Source: Truepera sp.
GTDB lineage: Bacteria; Deinococcota; Deinococci; Deinococcales; Trueperaceae
Direction of reading: 5' to 3'
Length of the DNA: 24,608 nt
Assembly: GCA_018333775.1 (NCBI GenBank)
Contig: JAGXSO010000111.1
Coordinates: forward strand, 1 to 24,608
Under the pieces are notes generated by a model that worked only from the letters and a program-made list of their open reading frames with translations, made no database searches and had not been told where the DNA came from. The position numbers and the translations under genes were made by a program. Positions within the stretch are counted from its first letter, which is position 1. Each line of letters begins with the position of its first letter. Below are positions 1-7,583 of this stretch, in pieces.

Positions 1-1090
1 CCTGCTCGATCCCTAACGGCGAGATCACGAGGCGCACCGAGGCGCGCGGCGCTTCGAGCACCACCCGCGCCATGACCTGCTCGATTCTGGGTATCAGGTA
101 CTGCGCTACCCAGGCCAAGTTGCCACCGAGGATGACCAGCGCTGGGTTGAGGGTATTGATCAGGTTGGCGATGGCGATGCCTAAGTAGTCACCGGTCTCA
201 TCAATCACCCGCCGCACCACCATGTCGCCCTGGGCAGCCGCGGCAGCCACAGCGGCTAGATCGGGCAGCGCCCGGCCCGCCTCGGCCAGCCTGGTCAAGA
301 TGGCGTTCTCGGAGGTGTACGCTTCCAGGCAGCCCTGTTTGCCGCAGCCGCAGCGCCGCCCACCGGCTACTACCTCCAGGTGGCCGACCTCTCCGGCTAC
401 GCCGCTAGCGCCTCGGTACAGGGCACCGTTTAAAAAGAGCGCCCCGCCGATGCCGGAGTGCCCGGCGATGACCAGAAAATCATCGGCGTCCCGCGCTAGG
501 CCGAACAGCTTCTCGGCTAGCGCCGCCGCTTTGGTGTCGTTATCGACATAGACCGGCGCGCTAAAGCGCTCTCTGAGGAACTGCAAGATCGGTTCATCGC
601 GCCAGCCCAGGTTGGGGGCCAGCACCAGATTCCCCCCCTTATCCATCAGCCCCGGCACTCCTACCCCGATGCCGCGCACTTCGGCCATGGTCCGCCGGCA
701 GCGTCCTAGCAGCTCCTCCACGGCCTGGTGCAGCCGCAAGATGGCATCTCCTACATCGCGGCTGCCCTCAACTTGCAGCCGCTCGATGATACTGCCGTCT
801 AACTCAGTGGCGATCAACCGGATGGTGGCAGGCTCGAGCCGCACCCCCACGAACAGCCCAGCCTGGGGCGAGAGGCGCAGCGGTACCTCCGGGCGGCCGA
901 CCCGGCCGTTGCCGTGGCGCGGCGTGCGGATAATCAGCCCCTGCGCTTCCAGCTGCGCCACCACCGCCGACACGGTGGCTTTGTCCAGGCCGGTGACGGC
1001 GGCCAGCTCGCGCTGGGAGCTGTCGGGGTGCTCGCGCAGCGCGTGGAACACCCTAGCTAGATTGACCTGGCGGATCAGGGCGGTGTTCAT
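1..1090 (-). CDS. ROK-family transcriptional repressor, XylR-like (3' end cut by window edge)
   Basis: Read on the minus strand from ATG at 1090; 363 codons are visible with no stop, so the C-terminus is outside the window. Residues about 7-60 form a winged helix-turn-helix (SQRELAAVTGLDKATVSAVV). The ROK sugar-kinase-like fold follows: GIGVGVPGLMD at 140-150, VDNDTKAAALAE at 182-193, GEVGH at 233-237 and the zinc motif CGCGKQGCLE at 247-256. Family knowledge: ROK proteins with an N-terminal wHTH (XylR, NagC, Mlc) are repressors released by, or responsive to, a sugar. The nearby xylanase, xylA and xylB make xylose the likely ligand (inference). A TATTAA box ends 6 nt before the ATG with no Shine-Dalgarno, suggesting a leaderless transcript. 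It is the best candidate to bind the two palindromes at 2180 and 10977. A regulator of another sugar is possible. Confidence 0.9.
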   Translation of the reverse strand, partial: MNTALIRQVNLARVFHALREHPDSSQRELAAVTGLDKATVSAVVAQLEAQGLIIRTPRHGNGRVGRPEVPLRLSPQAGLFVGVRLEPATIRLIATELDGSIIERLQVEGSRDVGDAILRLHQAVEELLGRCRRTMAEVRGIGVGVPGLMDKGGNLVLAPNLGWRDEPILQFLRERFSAPVYVDNDTKAAALAEKLFGLARDADDFLVIAGHSGIGGALFLNGALYRGASGVAGEVGHLEVVAGGRRCGCGKQGCLEAYTSENAILTRLAEAGRALPDLAAVAAAAAQGDMVVRRVIDETGDYLGIAIANLINTLNPALVILGGNLAWVAQYLIPRIEQVMARVVLEAPRASVRLVISPLGIEQ

Positions 1091-1153
1091 AAGCCTTTAA
1101 TACCATACTAGCCCAAAGTCCCGCCCCGTAACCTACGTAAACGCTGGCCCGGC

Positions 1154-1567
1154 TCACAAAAACCTCACAAACACCCGGCTGAGAGCTTCCAGATAGCCTA
1201 GGTTCTCCTGCAGGACCCGGTAAACCCGGCGGCGGTCTAGCTCGAGGTACTCGTGTACCAGCAGATTCCGAAACCCGATCATCCGCCGCCAGCGCTCGGC
1301 TAACTCCTGGTCCACCAGACCCCGGCGGTAGAAAATCTCCACCAGGTCCCTGGTGCGCTCGAAACTGCCCCAATCCTCATCGGCAGCTAGGTGGGCAGCC
1401 ATATCGTTGACGGCCTCGATGGCCAGCTGCAAAAACCGCTCTGCAGCCCCGTAGCGCTCAGGGCTGGCTAAAAAGTCGTCCAGGGTATAGGCCGTAAGCC
1501 CTCGCAACACCCGTAGGTTGGCCTCCAGGTGGGCTATCCGCCGCCGCAGCACCTCAGGTCGGGTCAC
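1154..1567 (-). CDS. hepT: HepT-like HEPN toxin (DUF86), ribonuclease
   Basis: A 137-residue all-helical protein starting at GTG 1567. It carries the HEPN catalytic motif R-x4-H-x-Y as RNLLVHEY (R100, H105, Y107), with the usual length and position for DUF86/HepT proteins. Family knowledge: HepT is an RNase toxin neutralised by its partner nucleotidyltransferase MntA, which AMPylates the tyrosine of this motif. The start overlaps the end of the upstream mntA by 14 nt, so the two are translationally coupled with antitoxin first. All three key residues are present, so the toxin looks intact. The pair lies between the ROK regulator (same strand, 63 nt downstream) and the divergent transporter operon. 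Nothing suggests a role in sugar use. Confidence 0.88.
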   Translation of the reverse strand: MTRPEVLRRRIAHLEANLRVLRGLTAYTLDDFLASPERYGAAERFLQLAIEAVNDMAAHLAADEDWGSFERTRDLVEIFYRRGLVDQELAERWRRMIGFRNLLVHEYLELDRRRVYRVLQENLGYLEALSRVFVRFL

Positions 1568-1955
1568 GGAGCCACCGCCTTTTCATAGCCTCGCGCTGCA
1601 CCCGCAACAGCGGCTCCAAGTCCCAGTACTCCCGCGCTACCAGCGAGACATAGCCACCCACCTCGAACCCCTCCCGCGCATACACTACCCGGTTGGCCCG
1701 CACCACCTCGAAGGCCAGCACCGGCGGGGCCTCGTGCAGCAGCACCAAGTCTACCCATTCAAAGCCTGCCGCCACCAAAGCCCCCAGCAGCTCCAGCGTG
1801 GGATCGGGCTCCGGCGGCTCGAGGTAGACCGCCAAATCCCAGTCGCTTTCAGAACGCGCTGTGCCAAAGGCCCGTGAACCGAACAAAAACACCGCCTGCA
1901 CCTGCCGGTGTCGGGCAAAGATAGCGCGGAGCTTGGCCAGGTCTGCCGCCTGCAT
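1554..1955 (-). CDS. mntA: MntA-like minimal nucleotidyltransferase antitoxin
   Basis: Minus-strand gene of 133 residues from ATG 1955. The polymerase-beta signature G-S-x10-D-x-D is complete: G26, S27, D38, D40 (GSRAFGTARSESDWDLAV). Family knowledge: MntA transfers AMP from ATP to the tyrosine of the HepT motif and so disarms the toxin; classic MNT proteins are of this size. An in-frame ATG lies 48 nt further upstream (2003), but the extra 16 residues do not look like family sequence. The chosen ATG has a TACCTT box ending 6 nt before it, in keeping with a leaderless start; no Shine-Dalgarno is visible. The gene ends inside the start of hepT (14-nt overlap). Confidence 0.87.
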   Translation of the reverse strand: MQAADLAKLRAIFARHRQVQAVFLFGSRAFGTARSESDWDLAVYLEPPEPDPTLELLGALVAAGFEWVDLVLLHEAPPVLAFEVVRANRVVYAREGFEVGGYVSLVAREYWDLEPLLRVQREAMKRRWLRDPT

Positions 1956-2150
1956 AAGCCCAAGGTAGCACACCAGCCGCCCCAGGTTAGCCGAGCGCGC
2001 CAATTCGGCTCCACCGTGCCTCTGTCGCAGCTACCACCCTAAGGCTCGCGCTACATGCAGCCACCCGAGCGAAGCGAGACGCTGTCTAGAGCCCGCCGAG
2101 GGAGTGATGTTAGACCGAGGCGGGTTTGGCAGCTTGGCAGCTCGGGGCTG
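1956..2150. other. Intergenic spacer between divergent mntA and transporter operon
   Basis: No ORF with coding character, tRNA or rRNA is visible. The only structure seen is a short inverted repeat, CCCGCC at 2092-2097 and GGCGGG at 2119-2124, with a 21-nt gap. This is too loose to call as an operator or a terminator. The functional part of the gap is the promoter and leader downstream of 2150. Confidence 0.5.
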
Positions 2151-2179
2151 TTGACAAAAAGGCGGCGAGAGACTATTGT
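2151..2179 (+). promoter_or_regulatory. Strong sigma-70-type promoter of the sugar-transport operon
   Basis: TTGACA at 2151-2156, a 17-nt spacer and TATTGT at 2174-2179. The start of transcription should fall near 2186, inside the palindrome at 2180-2200. This gives a leader of about 175 nt before the binding-protein gene. The arrangement matches the second promoter at 10949-10977. Confidence 0.85.
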
Positions 2180-2200
2180 TTAGTTCAACAGTCGATCTAA
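2180..2200. promoter_or_regulatory. Operator palindrome overlapping the transcription start (copy 1), probable ROK/XylR site
   Basis: A 21-bp imperfect palindrome directly after the -10 box. The outer arms are TTAG and CTAA; inside, TC pairs with GA and AC pairs with GT around a central A. The single bases between these blocks do not pair. The same 21-bp frame occurs at 10977-10997. The 26 bases from 2189 to 2214 are identical to 10986-11011, so conservation runs 14 bp past the palindrome. Its place over the start site fits a repressor. Bacillus XylR operators also end in TTAG...CTAA (from memory), which supports but does not prove assignment to the ROK protein at 1-1090. Confidence 0.75.
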
Positions 2201-2257
2201 TGGCGGCATGAGCGTGTTGCCCACCCCGCCTGCCCTGCTCGCGTCCCTGAAGCGACT

Positions 2258-2281
2258 AAGGAGGTGATCCCTGTGAGGTGA
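2258..2281 (+). promoter_or_regulatory. Extended Shine-Dalgarno followed by a minimal ORF in the operon leader
   Basis: AAGGAGGTGATCC at 2258-2270 is complementary over 13 nt to the 3' end of 16S rRNA. Eight nt after the GGAGG core comes GTG AGG TGA (2273-2281), an ORF of two sense codons; an in-frame GTG at 2264 would give five. The site lies about 70 nt inside the predicted mRNA and about 80 nt before the real start codon at 2360, which has its own GGAGG. It could be a ribosome standby site, a leader minigene or chance. Confidence 0.45.
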
Positions 2282-2359
2282 GAGTCTGGCCCACCCAAGG
2301 CAGTCAACCCAAAACCCTATTGCTAAGTAAAGGATAAGCAAAGGAACGGAGGATAAAGT

Positions 2360-3568
2360 ATGAACTTGAAGTTCTACTGGCGGCTTATGATCTTCGCACT
2401 TGCCTTAGCGTTTTTAGGACTGGCAAGCGCCCAGACTATCACTCTCAGGTGGTGGGACTACATGGCAGCTGGGGCAGGTTACGTCGCTAACAACAACGCC
2501 ATAGCACGCTTTATGGCAGCGCACCCTCACATCAGGATCGAACGCACTGCGTACACTTTCGGCGACCTTAAAGCCGCCATTGTCCGCGCCGCCGCGACGA
2601 GAACCATGCCCGACATCGTAATCATCGATAATCCGGATCACCAGGCGATGGCAGCACAAGGGGCCCTGACGGATATAACTGACCTCATCCAGCAGTGGCC
2701 TGACCGAGAGCTGTATTTCGCAGGGCCCTGGGCGTCAACCGTGTTCGAGGGCCGGAACTATGGCATCCCCTGGCGGAGCAACGCCACCGCGCTCTATTAC
2801 AACGAAACCCTGTTAGCCGAAGCCGGCCTCGCACCCCCCACTACCTGGGAGGAGTTGCGGAGCGCAGCCAAGGCGCTCACGGCTCCCGGCCGGCATGGTT
2901 TATGCTTTTCCGCCGTTCCCACTGAAGAGGGAACCTTTACCTTCCTGCCTTTCTTGTGGCAAGCCGGCGGCGACATCCCCACTCTCGGTGATGAAGCAAG
3001 CATTGAGACACTGGCCTTTTGGAATACACTGGTCAATGAAGACCAGACCGTCTCCCCAGCGATAACAACCTGGAGTCAGGGTGACGTCTTATTGCACTTC
3101 ATGGCAGGCCGCTGCGCCATGATGATCAACGGTCCCTGGCAACTTCCGGTCATTCGTGCCGAGACGCTGGACTTTTCCTGGAACGTAGCGCCGTGGCCTT
3201 GCCACCGCGAATGCGCCTCAGCGCTCGGCGGTGAAAACTTCGCCATCGGCCTGGGCGCCAATGTCGAGGCGGCTTGGGAAGTCATTCGCTGGTTGACTCA
3301 ACCCGAGCAGCTCGAAGTCTACTTGCAAGAGGCAGGTATGTTGCCCAACCGGGCTGACATGGCTGGCGACCCTGTCTGGCACGAAGATCCCATCCTCGGT
3401 CAGTTCGTCGACATGGTGGCCATCGCCAGGGCGCGCGCTTACGGACCAAACTATCCGCAAATATCCGAGCAGATCATGACGATGGTCCATAGCGTCATTG
3501 CCGGCGGCCAAGCTCCTGAGGTAGCTGCTGCCGAAGCCGCCAGAATCATCAAGCCCCTCCTCCCCTAA
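2360..3568 (+). CDS. ABC transporter extracellular sugar-binding protein
   Basis: 402 residues from ATG 2360, with Shine-Dalgarno GGAGG 8 nt upstream. Residues 1-25 are a Sec signal peptide (basic start, hydrophobic core, LASAQ cleavage site). There is no lipobox cysteine, so the protein is probably released to the periplasm or held there without a lipid anchor. The mature part has the family-1 solute-binding pattern: ITLRWWDYM near the N-terminus, the hinge-region YGIPWRSNATALYYNETLLAEAGL around 134-157, and the PTTWEELRSAAKAL segment. Family knowledge: such proteins deliver sugars or oligosaccharides to MalF/MalG-type permeases. The next two genes are those permeases. Xylose, xylo-oligosaccharide or another plant sugar is likely from context, but the ligand cannot be read from the sequence. 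Expression should be controlled by the palindrome at 2180. Confidence 0.9.
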   Translation: MNLKFYWRLMIFALALAFLGLASAQTITLRWWDYMAAGAGYVANNNAIARFMAAHPHIRIERTAYTFGDLKAAIVRAAATRTMPDIVIIDNPDHQAMAAQGALTDITDLIQQWPDRELYFAGPWASTVFEGRNYGIPWRSNATALYYNETLLAEAGLAPPTTWEELRSAAKALTAPGRHGLCFSAVPTEEGTFTFLPFLWQAGGDIPTLGDEASIETLAFWNTLVNEDQTVSPAITTWSQGDVLLHFMAGRCAMMINGPWQLPVIRAETLDFSWNVAPWPCHRECASALGGENFAIGLGANVEAAWEVIRWLTQPEQLEVYLQEAGMLPNRADMAGDPVWHEDPILGQFVDMVAIARARAYGPNYPQISEQIMTMVHSVIAGGQAPEVAAAEAARIIKPLLP

Positions 3569-3628
3569 GTGGTGCTAGCGCGGGGTGGCTCGGCCACTCC
3601 GCGCGCCCCAAGAAAGCTTGGAGAGACC

Positions 3629-4582
3629 ATGAAGCAAGCTCTAACAGCTTCCAGGAGTTACGGTGCCAGGCAACTCCCTTTCCGACAACGGCTGATGAAG
3701 GGCTCAAACCGCCTCGTCAACTACACCTTCGTACTGCCGCTTGCGCTTTTCCTCGGGGCGTTCATCGCCTACCCGGTCTTCTTAAACATCACCATCAGCT
3801 TCCAAGACTTAAGAGCCATCAACCTGCTCAGCGGAGACGCCCCCTTTGTCGGTCTCGACAACTACCGAGCCATTCTATCCAACCCGCTCTTTTTGCGGGT
3901 CATAGGCAATACCCTTGTCTTTACCGCCGGCTCTATCGTCTTTCAGCTCGCTATCGGTCTGGCGCTTGCGCTCTTTTACAACCTTAGCTTCCCCGGCTGC
4001 AGGATCATGCGCGGACTCTACCTGATCGCCTGGACGATACCGATCATCGTGGTGGGCGCCGTATTCCGCTGGATGCTTGAGGGCCAAGTCGGCATCTTTA
4101 ACTGGGCGCTGGGAAACCTTGGAGTCATCGACGGGCCAGTCTTCTGGCTTTCTAACCCGGATCTGGCCTTAGGGGCGGTCATTGTCATCAACATCTGGCT
4201 GGGGATACCCTTTAACATGACTCTTCTCCTGGCCGGCTTGCAGGGGATTCCTCACGAACTCTACGAAGCTGCTGAGATCGATGGCGCCTCAAAGCCGTCG
4301 AAGTTCCGGTATATTACCCTGCCCCTTTTGCGCCCGGCCCTCCTCGCGGTTCTCTTGCTGGGGCTCATCTACACCTTCAGAGTCTTTGACCTGATCTGGG
4401 TGACTACCTCCGGTGGACCGGTCAACGCCACCCACACCATCTCGACATTTGCTTACCGGGCGGTATTTCAGCAGTTCTCCTTCGGTCCTGGCGCGGCTAT
4501 GCTCAACCTCTTGTTCCTGGTGCTTTTTGCCATCTCGCTCCTTTACCTCTGGAACCTAAGGCATGAGAGGACCACCTCATGA
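3629..4582 (+). CDS. ABC sugar transporter permease, MalF type
   Basis: 317 residues. The frame is open from GTG 3569, just after the previous stop, but ATG 3629 is preferred because GGAGAG precedes it and the sequence upstream is low-quality coding. Six membrane segments are visible, roughly 34-54, 94-117, 127-149, 182-204, 238-258 and 290-310. The EAA loop that docks the ATPase is at about 213-235 (EAAEIDGASKPSKFRYITLP). Family knowledge: this is one half of a heterodimeric inner-membrane channel for sugars. It sits 60 nt behind the binding-protein gene and overlaps the next permease by 4 nt. No ATP-binding subunit is encoded nearby, so a shared MsmX/UgpC-type ATPase elsewhere is implied. 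Confidence 0.92.
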   Translation: MKQALTASRSYGARQLPFRQRLMKGSNRLVNYTFVLPLALFLGAFIAYPVFLNITISFQDLRAINLLSGDAPFVGLDNYRAILSNPLFLRVIGNTLVFTAGSIVFQLAIGLALALFYNLSFPGCRIMRGLYLIAWTIPIIVVGAVFRWMLEGQVGIFNWALGNLGVIDGPVFWLSNPDLALGAVIVINIWLGIPFNMTLLLAGLQGIPHELYEAAEIDGASKPSKFRYITLPLLRPALLAVLLLGLIYTFRVFDLIWVTTSGGPVNATHTISTFAYRAVFQQFSFGPGAAMLNLLFLVLFAISLLYLWNLRHERTTS

Positions 4583-5421
4583 AAGTGTTTAAGTCATGGT
4601 GGAAGCGCGGCTACGGCCTGACCCTTCTAAGCATCCTAATGCTGTCAGTATTCCTCTTCCCCATCTATTGGATGCTCGCGACATCGGTCAGGCCCGTGCC
4701 GGAAATCCTGGCCTACCCGCCGCAGATCTTTCCCTCCAGGATCGATTGGACGTCATGGGAACGGATCTTCAATACCCCAGCAATCCCGCGCTACTTCCTC
4801 AACAGCGCCATCGTGGGCCTCGGGACGACGCTTCTCTCCCTGGCGCTAGCGACGCCAGCCGCTTACGCGCTAGCTCACCTCGCCTTCCGTGGCAAGCCCC
4901 TTTTGGTCCTCATAGGGTTAAGCTCGCTCATGTTCCCGGCCATCATGGTAGCCACCCCACTGTTCGTAATATTTAGCCGACTGGGGCTAACCGACAGCCA
5001 CCTAGGGCTTATCCTGGCCAACACGGCCCTGGCGCTACCTTTCGTCATGGTTGTGCTGAGGCCTTTTTTCCTCACGCTGCCAAGCCAACTTGCCGAAGCC
5101 GCCAAAATCGACGGCTGTGGTGAGTGGGGGGCCTTTTTACGGGTTATGCTCCCACTGGCAACACCAGCCATCGCCACTGCCAGCATCTTCACCTTCCTTT
5201 TCGGCTGGAACGATCTGGTGTTTGCGCTGTCGCTCACCAGCAGCGACGCCTACCGACCTGTAACGGCAGGCTTGTGGCGGTTTGTCGACCCCAACGCCAT
5301 GCCGCAATGGGGCCAGATCATGGCCTTCTCAACGCTGGCGATGCTGCCCCCGCTGATTGTCTTCCTCATGGCGCAGCGCCATGTCATTTCAGGCCTTACT
5401 GCAGGCGGTATTAAGCAGTAA
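4579..5421 (+). CDS. ABC sugar transporter permease, MalG type
   Basis: 280 residues, starting in the ATGA overlap with the stop of the upstream permease, so translation is coupled. It has an N-terminal membrane segment (about 13-33), four or five further helices, and the EAA loop at about 172-195 (EAAKIDGCGEWGAFLRVMLP). Family knowledge: this is the second permease subunit of carbohydrate-uptake ABC systems and pairs with MalF-type proteins. The length is typical. By eye, the three transport genes are less GC-rich than the genes after 5500, which may mean a separate origin. The operon may continue into the oxidoreductase 84 nt downstream. Confidence 0.92.
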   Translation: MKVFKSWWKRGYGLTLLSILMLSVFLFPIYWMLATSVRPVPEILAYPPQIFPSRIDWTSWERIFNTPAIPRYFLNSAIVGLGTTLLSLALATPAAYALAHLAFRGKPLLVLIGLSSLMFPAIMVATPLFVIFSRLGLTDSHLGLILANTALALPFVMVVLRPFFLTLPSQLAEAAKIDGCGEWGAFLRVMLPLATPAIATASIFTFLFGWNDLVFALSLTSSDAYRPVTAGLWRFVDPNAMPQWGQIMAFSTLAMLPPLIVFLMAQRHVISGLTAGGIKQ

Positions 5422-5505
5422 ACCATGCGTTGCCCCAGCCAAGCATATGGACTCCGTGCTGCTTGACATCTCCATCCACGTGATTACGAGCTTTCGGGAG
5501 ATATT

Positions 5506-6552
5506 GTGTCACATCCGTTGCCTCTTCGTCGTTCAAACGCTATGAGGGCGCTCCTGGTCGGCTGCGGCGGGATAAGCCGCACTTGGCTCGAGGCCCTCAG
5601 GGGTATCCCTGAGATCGAACTCGTTGGCCTAGTCGATCTCATTGAGGCCCAGGCCCGTTCCCGGGCCGCTGAGTTCGGTCTCGACCTGCCGCTGGGCACT
5701 GATCTGTCAGAGATGCTGCGCCGCACCGCGCCGGACGTCGTCTTTGACTGCACGGTGCCCGAAGCCCACTACGGCGTGACACTCACGGCGCTCGAGCTCG
5801 GCTGCCACGTGCTAGGCGAGAAACCGATGTCGGACAGCCTAGCCCAAGCCCAGGCGATGGTGGCCGCCGCGCAGCGCACCGGTAAGGTCTATGCCGTTAC
5901 CCAGAACCGGCGCTTTAACCGTCAGCTCAGGCGGCTTAAGGCGTTTTTGGCGACAGGCCAGCTCGGCCAGGTTACCGCTGTTAATGCCGACTTCTTTATC
6001 GGCGCCCACTTCGGCGGCTTCCGCGAGCGCATGAAGCATGTGCTGTTAAACGATATGGCAATTCATACCTTTGATGCCGCGCGCTTCCTTACCGAAACTG
6101 ACGCCCAGGCCGTCTACTGCCATGAATGGAACCCCGCTGGCTCCTGGTACGACCACGGCGCCGCGGCTATCGCCACCTTCGAAATGACCGGAGGGGTGGT
6201 CTTTAACTACCGCGGGAGCTGGGTGGCTGAAGGCTTAAGGACGAGCTGGGAGAGCGAGTGGCGCATTGTCGGCGAAAGAGGGAGCGTGAGCTGGGACGGC
6301 GCCGGGAAGATGGTGGCCGAGGTAGTCGCCGAGACGCCGGGGCTCCTCTCGACCTACCGCAGCCCCCCCATCCCGCCCGTTAACGAAGAGTGGCCCGAGG
6401 GCCACGCCGGGGTAATAACCGATTTTGTCCGGGCGCTGCAAACCGGCGGCATCCCGGAAACTGTCTGTTGGGATAACATCAAGAGCCTAGCCATGGTCTT
6501 TGGCGCCATCGAGAGCGCCGTGGCGCGTCGGCGCGTCGAGATTGCGCTTTAG
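5506..6552 (+). CDS. Gfo/Idh/MocA-family NAD(P)-dependent oxidoreductase
   Basis: 348 residues if started at GTG 5506, which has GGGAG 4 nt upstream. ATG 5542 (336 residues, starting MRALLVGCGGISRTW) matches the usual family N-terminus better but has no Shine-Dalgarno, so the start is undecided. The Rossmann motif VGCGGIS lies near residues 18-24, the GEKP signature at about 104-107, and the D-x3-H catalytic-region pattern (NDMAIHTFD) at D183 and H187. Family knowledge: these enzymes oxidise or reduce a sugar, cyclitol or glycoside hydroxyl with NAD(P). It follows the transporter by 84 nt and precedes a TIM-barrel isomerase by 7 nt, so all are likely one pathway. The substrate is unknown; a sugar-derived ketone is likely. 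Confidence 0.88.
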   Translation: MSHPLPLRRSNAMRALLVGCGGISRTWLEALRGIPEIELVGLVDLIEAQARSRAAEFGLDLPLGTDLSEMLRRTAPDVVFDCTVPEAHYGVTLTALELGCHVLGEKPMSDSLAQAQAMVAAAQRTGKVYAVTQNRRFNRQLRRLKAFLATGQLGQVTAVNADFFIGAHFGGFRERMKHVLLNDMAIHTFDAARFLTETDAQAVYCHEWNPAGSWYDHGAAAIATFEMTGGVVFNYRGSWVAEGLRTSWESEWRIVGERGSVSWDGAGKMVAEVVAETPGLLSTYRSPPIPPVNEEWPEGHAGVITDFVRALQTGGIPETVCWDNIKSLAMVFGAIESAVARRRVEIAL

Positions 6553-6559
6553 GAGGGTT

Positions 6560-7522
6560 ATGAAACTGGGTGTTTTTGATCCGCTTTTTCGTTCGCTGGG
6601 GCTCGAGCCCATGCTAGACAAGCTGGTGTCGCTCGGCCTGGAAGCCGTCGAGATCAGCACGGGGGGCTATGTCGGCAAGAGCCACTGCTCTCCCGAAGAG
6701 CTTCTTGCGGATGCCAAGGCCCTTGAAGCCTTCGCCGCCGCCTTCGAGCGGCGTGGCCTCGTCATCTCGGCGCTGTCCTGTCACGGTAATCCACTGCATC
6801 CGAATCCCGAACTGGCCAGCGGGTTTCACGAAGACTGGCGGCGCAGCGTTCTTTTGGCTGAGAAGCTCGGCGTTAAGACGGTGGTGACTTTCTCGGGCTG
6901 TCCGGGCGGCGGGCCCGATGACCGCACCCCAAACTGGATCACCTGCGCCTGGCCTACCGACCATGCCGTCGCGCTCGAGTGGCAATGGCATGAGAAGGTG
7001 ATCCCCTACTGGCTGGAAGAGTCGGCCTTTGCCGAAGCCCACGGTGTTCGGGTTGCCATCGAGATGCACCCTGGGTTCGCGGTCTACAATCCTGAAAACA
7101 TGCTGCGGTTGCGCGAGGCAACTCGTGCAAACGTGGGAGTCAACTTCGATCCAAGCCACCTCTTCTGGCAGGGGATCGATGTGGTCCGGGCCATTCGCCA
7201 CCTGGGCGGGGCTATTTACCATGTTCACGCCAAGGATACTCACCTAGACCCAGTTACTCTCCCTATCAAGGGCGTCCTCGACACTGTTCCCTACAATCAG
7301 GTAAGCAGGCGCTCTTGGATCTTCCGCTCGGTGGGCTACGGGCACGGCGAGCTCGAGTGGCGGCAGATCGTCTCGGCGCTCCGCACCGTCGGCTACGACG
7401 AGGTCCTGTCAATCGAGCACGAGGACGCACTAGCATCTGTCGACGAGGGGCTTACGAAGGCTGTTGGCGTCCTAAAGACAGCAATTCTCTCCGAGCCGGT
7501 CGGCAAGGCGTGGTGGGTCTGA
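6560..7522 (+). CDS. Xylose isomerase-like TIM-barrel sugar isomerase/epimerase (AP endonuclease family 2 fold)
   Basis: 320 residues from ATG 6560, with AGGAGG 3 nt upstream and only 7 nt after the previous stop. The frame runs further upstream inside the oxidoreductase gene, but the ribosome site fixes this start. Metal-site residues of the fold are present: E168 (IEMHPG), D197 and H200 (NFDPSH), H223 (HVHAKDTH) and E285 (SIEHED). Family knowledge: these divalent-metal TIM barrels isomerise or epimerise sugars, and some eliminate or hydrolyse 3-keto-glycosides or act on inositols. Partnering with Gfo/Idh/MocA enzymes is typical of that group. The exact reaction cannot be told from sequence. 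Confidence 0.87.
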   Translation: MKLGVFDPLFRSLGLEPMLDKLVSLGLEAVEISTGGYVGKSHCSPEELLADAKALEAFAAAFERRGLVISALSCHGNPLHPNPELASGFHEDWRRSVLLAEKLGVKTVVTFSGCPGGGPDDRTPNWITCAWPTDHAVALEWQWHEKVIPYWLEESAFAEAHGVRVAIEMHPGFAVYNPENMLRLREATRANVGVNFDPSHLFWQGIDVVRAIRHLGGAIYHVHAKDTHLDPVTLPIKGVLDTVPYNQVSRRSWIFRSVGYGHGELEWRQIVSALRTVGYDEVLSIEHEDALASVDEGLTKAVGVLKTAILSEPVGKAWWV

Positions 7523-7583
7523 GCTCGCCCAGGCCGCTTCACAAGCTAGAATACTTCTGTAACATAGTAGTAAAGGAGGCCTT

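Noticed and set aside
222..1100. Plus-strand ORFs of 109 and 162 residues
   Set aside because: They are low-complexity Ser/Arg/Ala/Pro readings of the strand opposite the ROK regulator, which has full family motifs.
2258..2270. Fragment of a 16S rRNA 3' end on the minus strand
   Set aside because: Only 13 nt match the rRNA tail and neither flank continues the rRNA sequence.
5463..5507. Promoter from TTGACA (5463) to TATTGT (5502) before the first oxidoreductase
   Set aside because: The spacer is 33 nt, too long for a sigma-70 promoter.
6614..7243. Minus-strand ORF of 209 residues
   Set aside because: It lies wholly opposite the TIM-barrel gene, which keeps all metal ligands; no family pattern is seen in the antisense frame.
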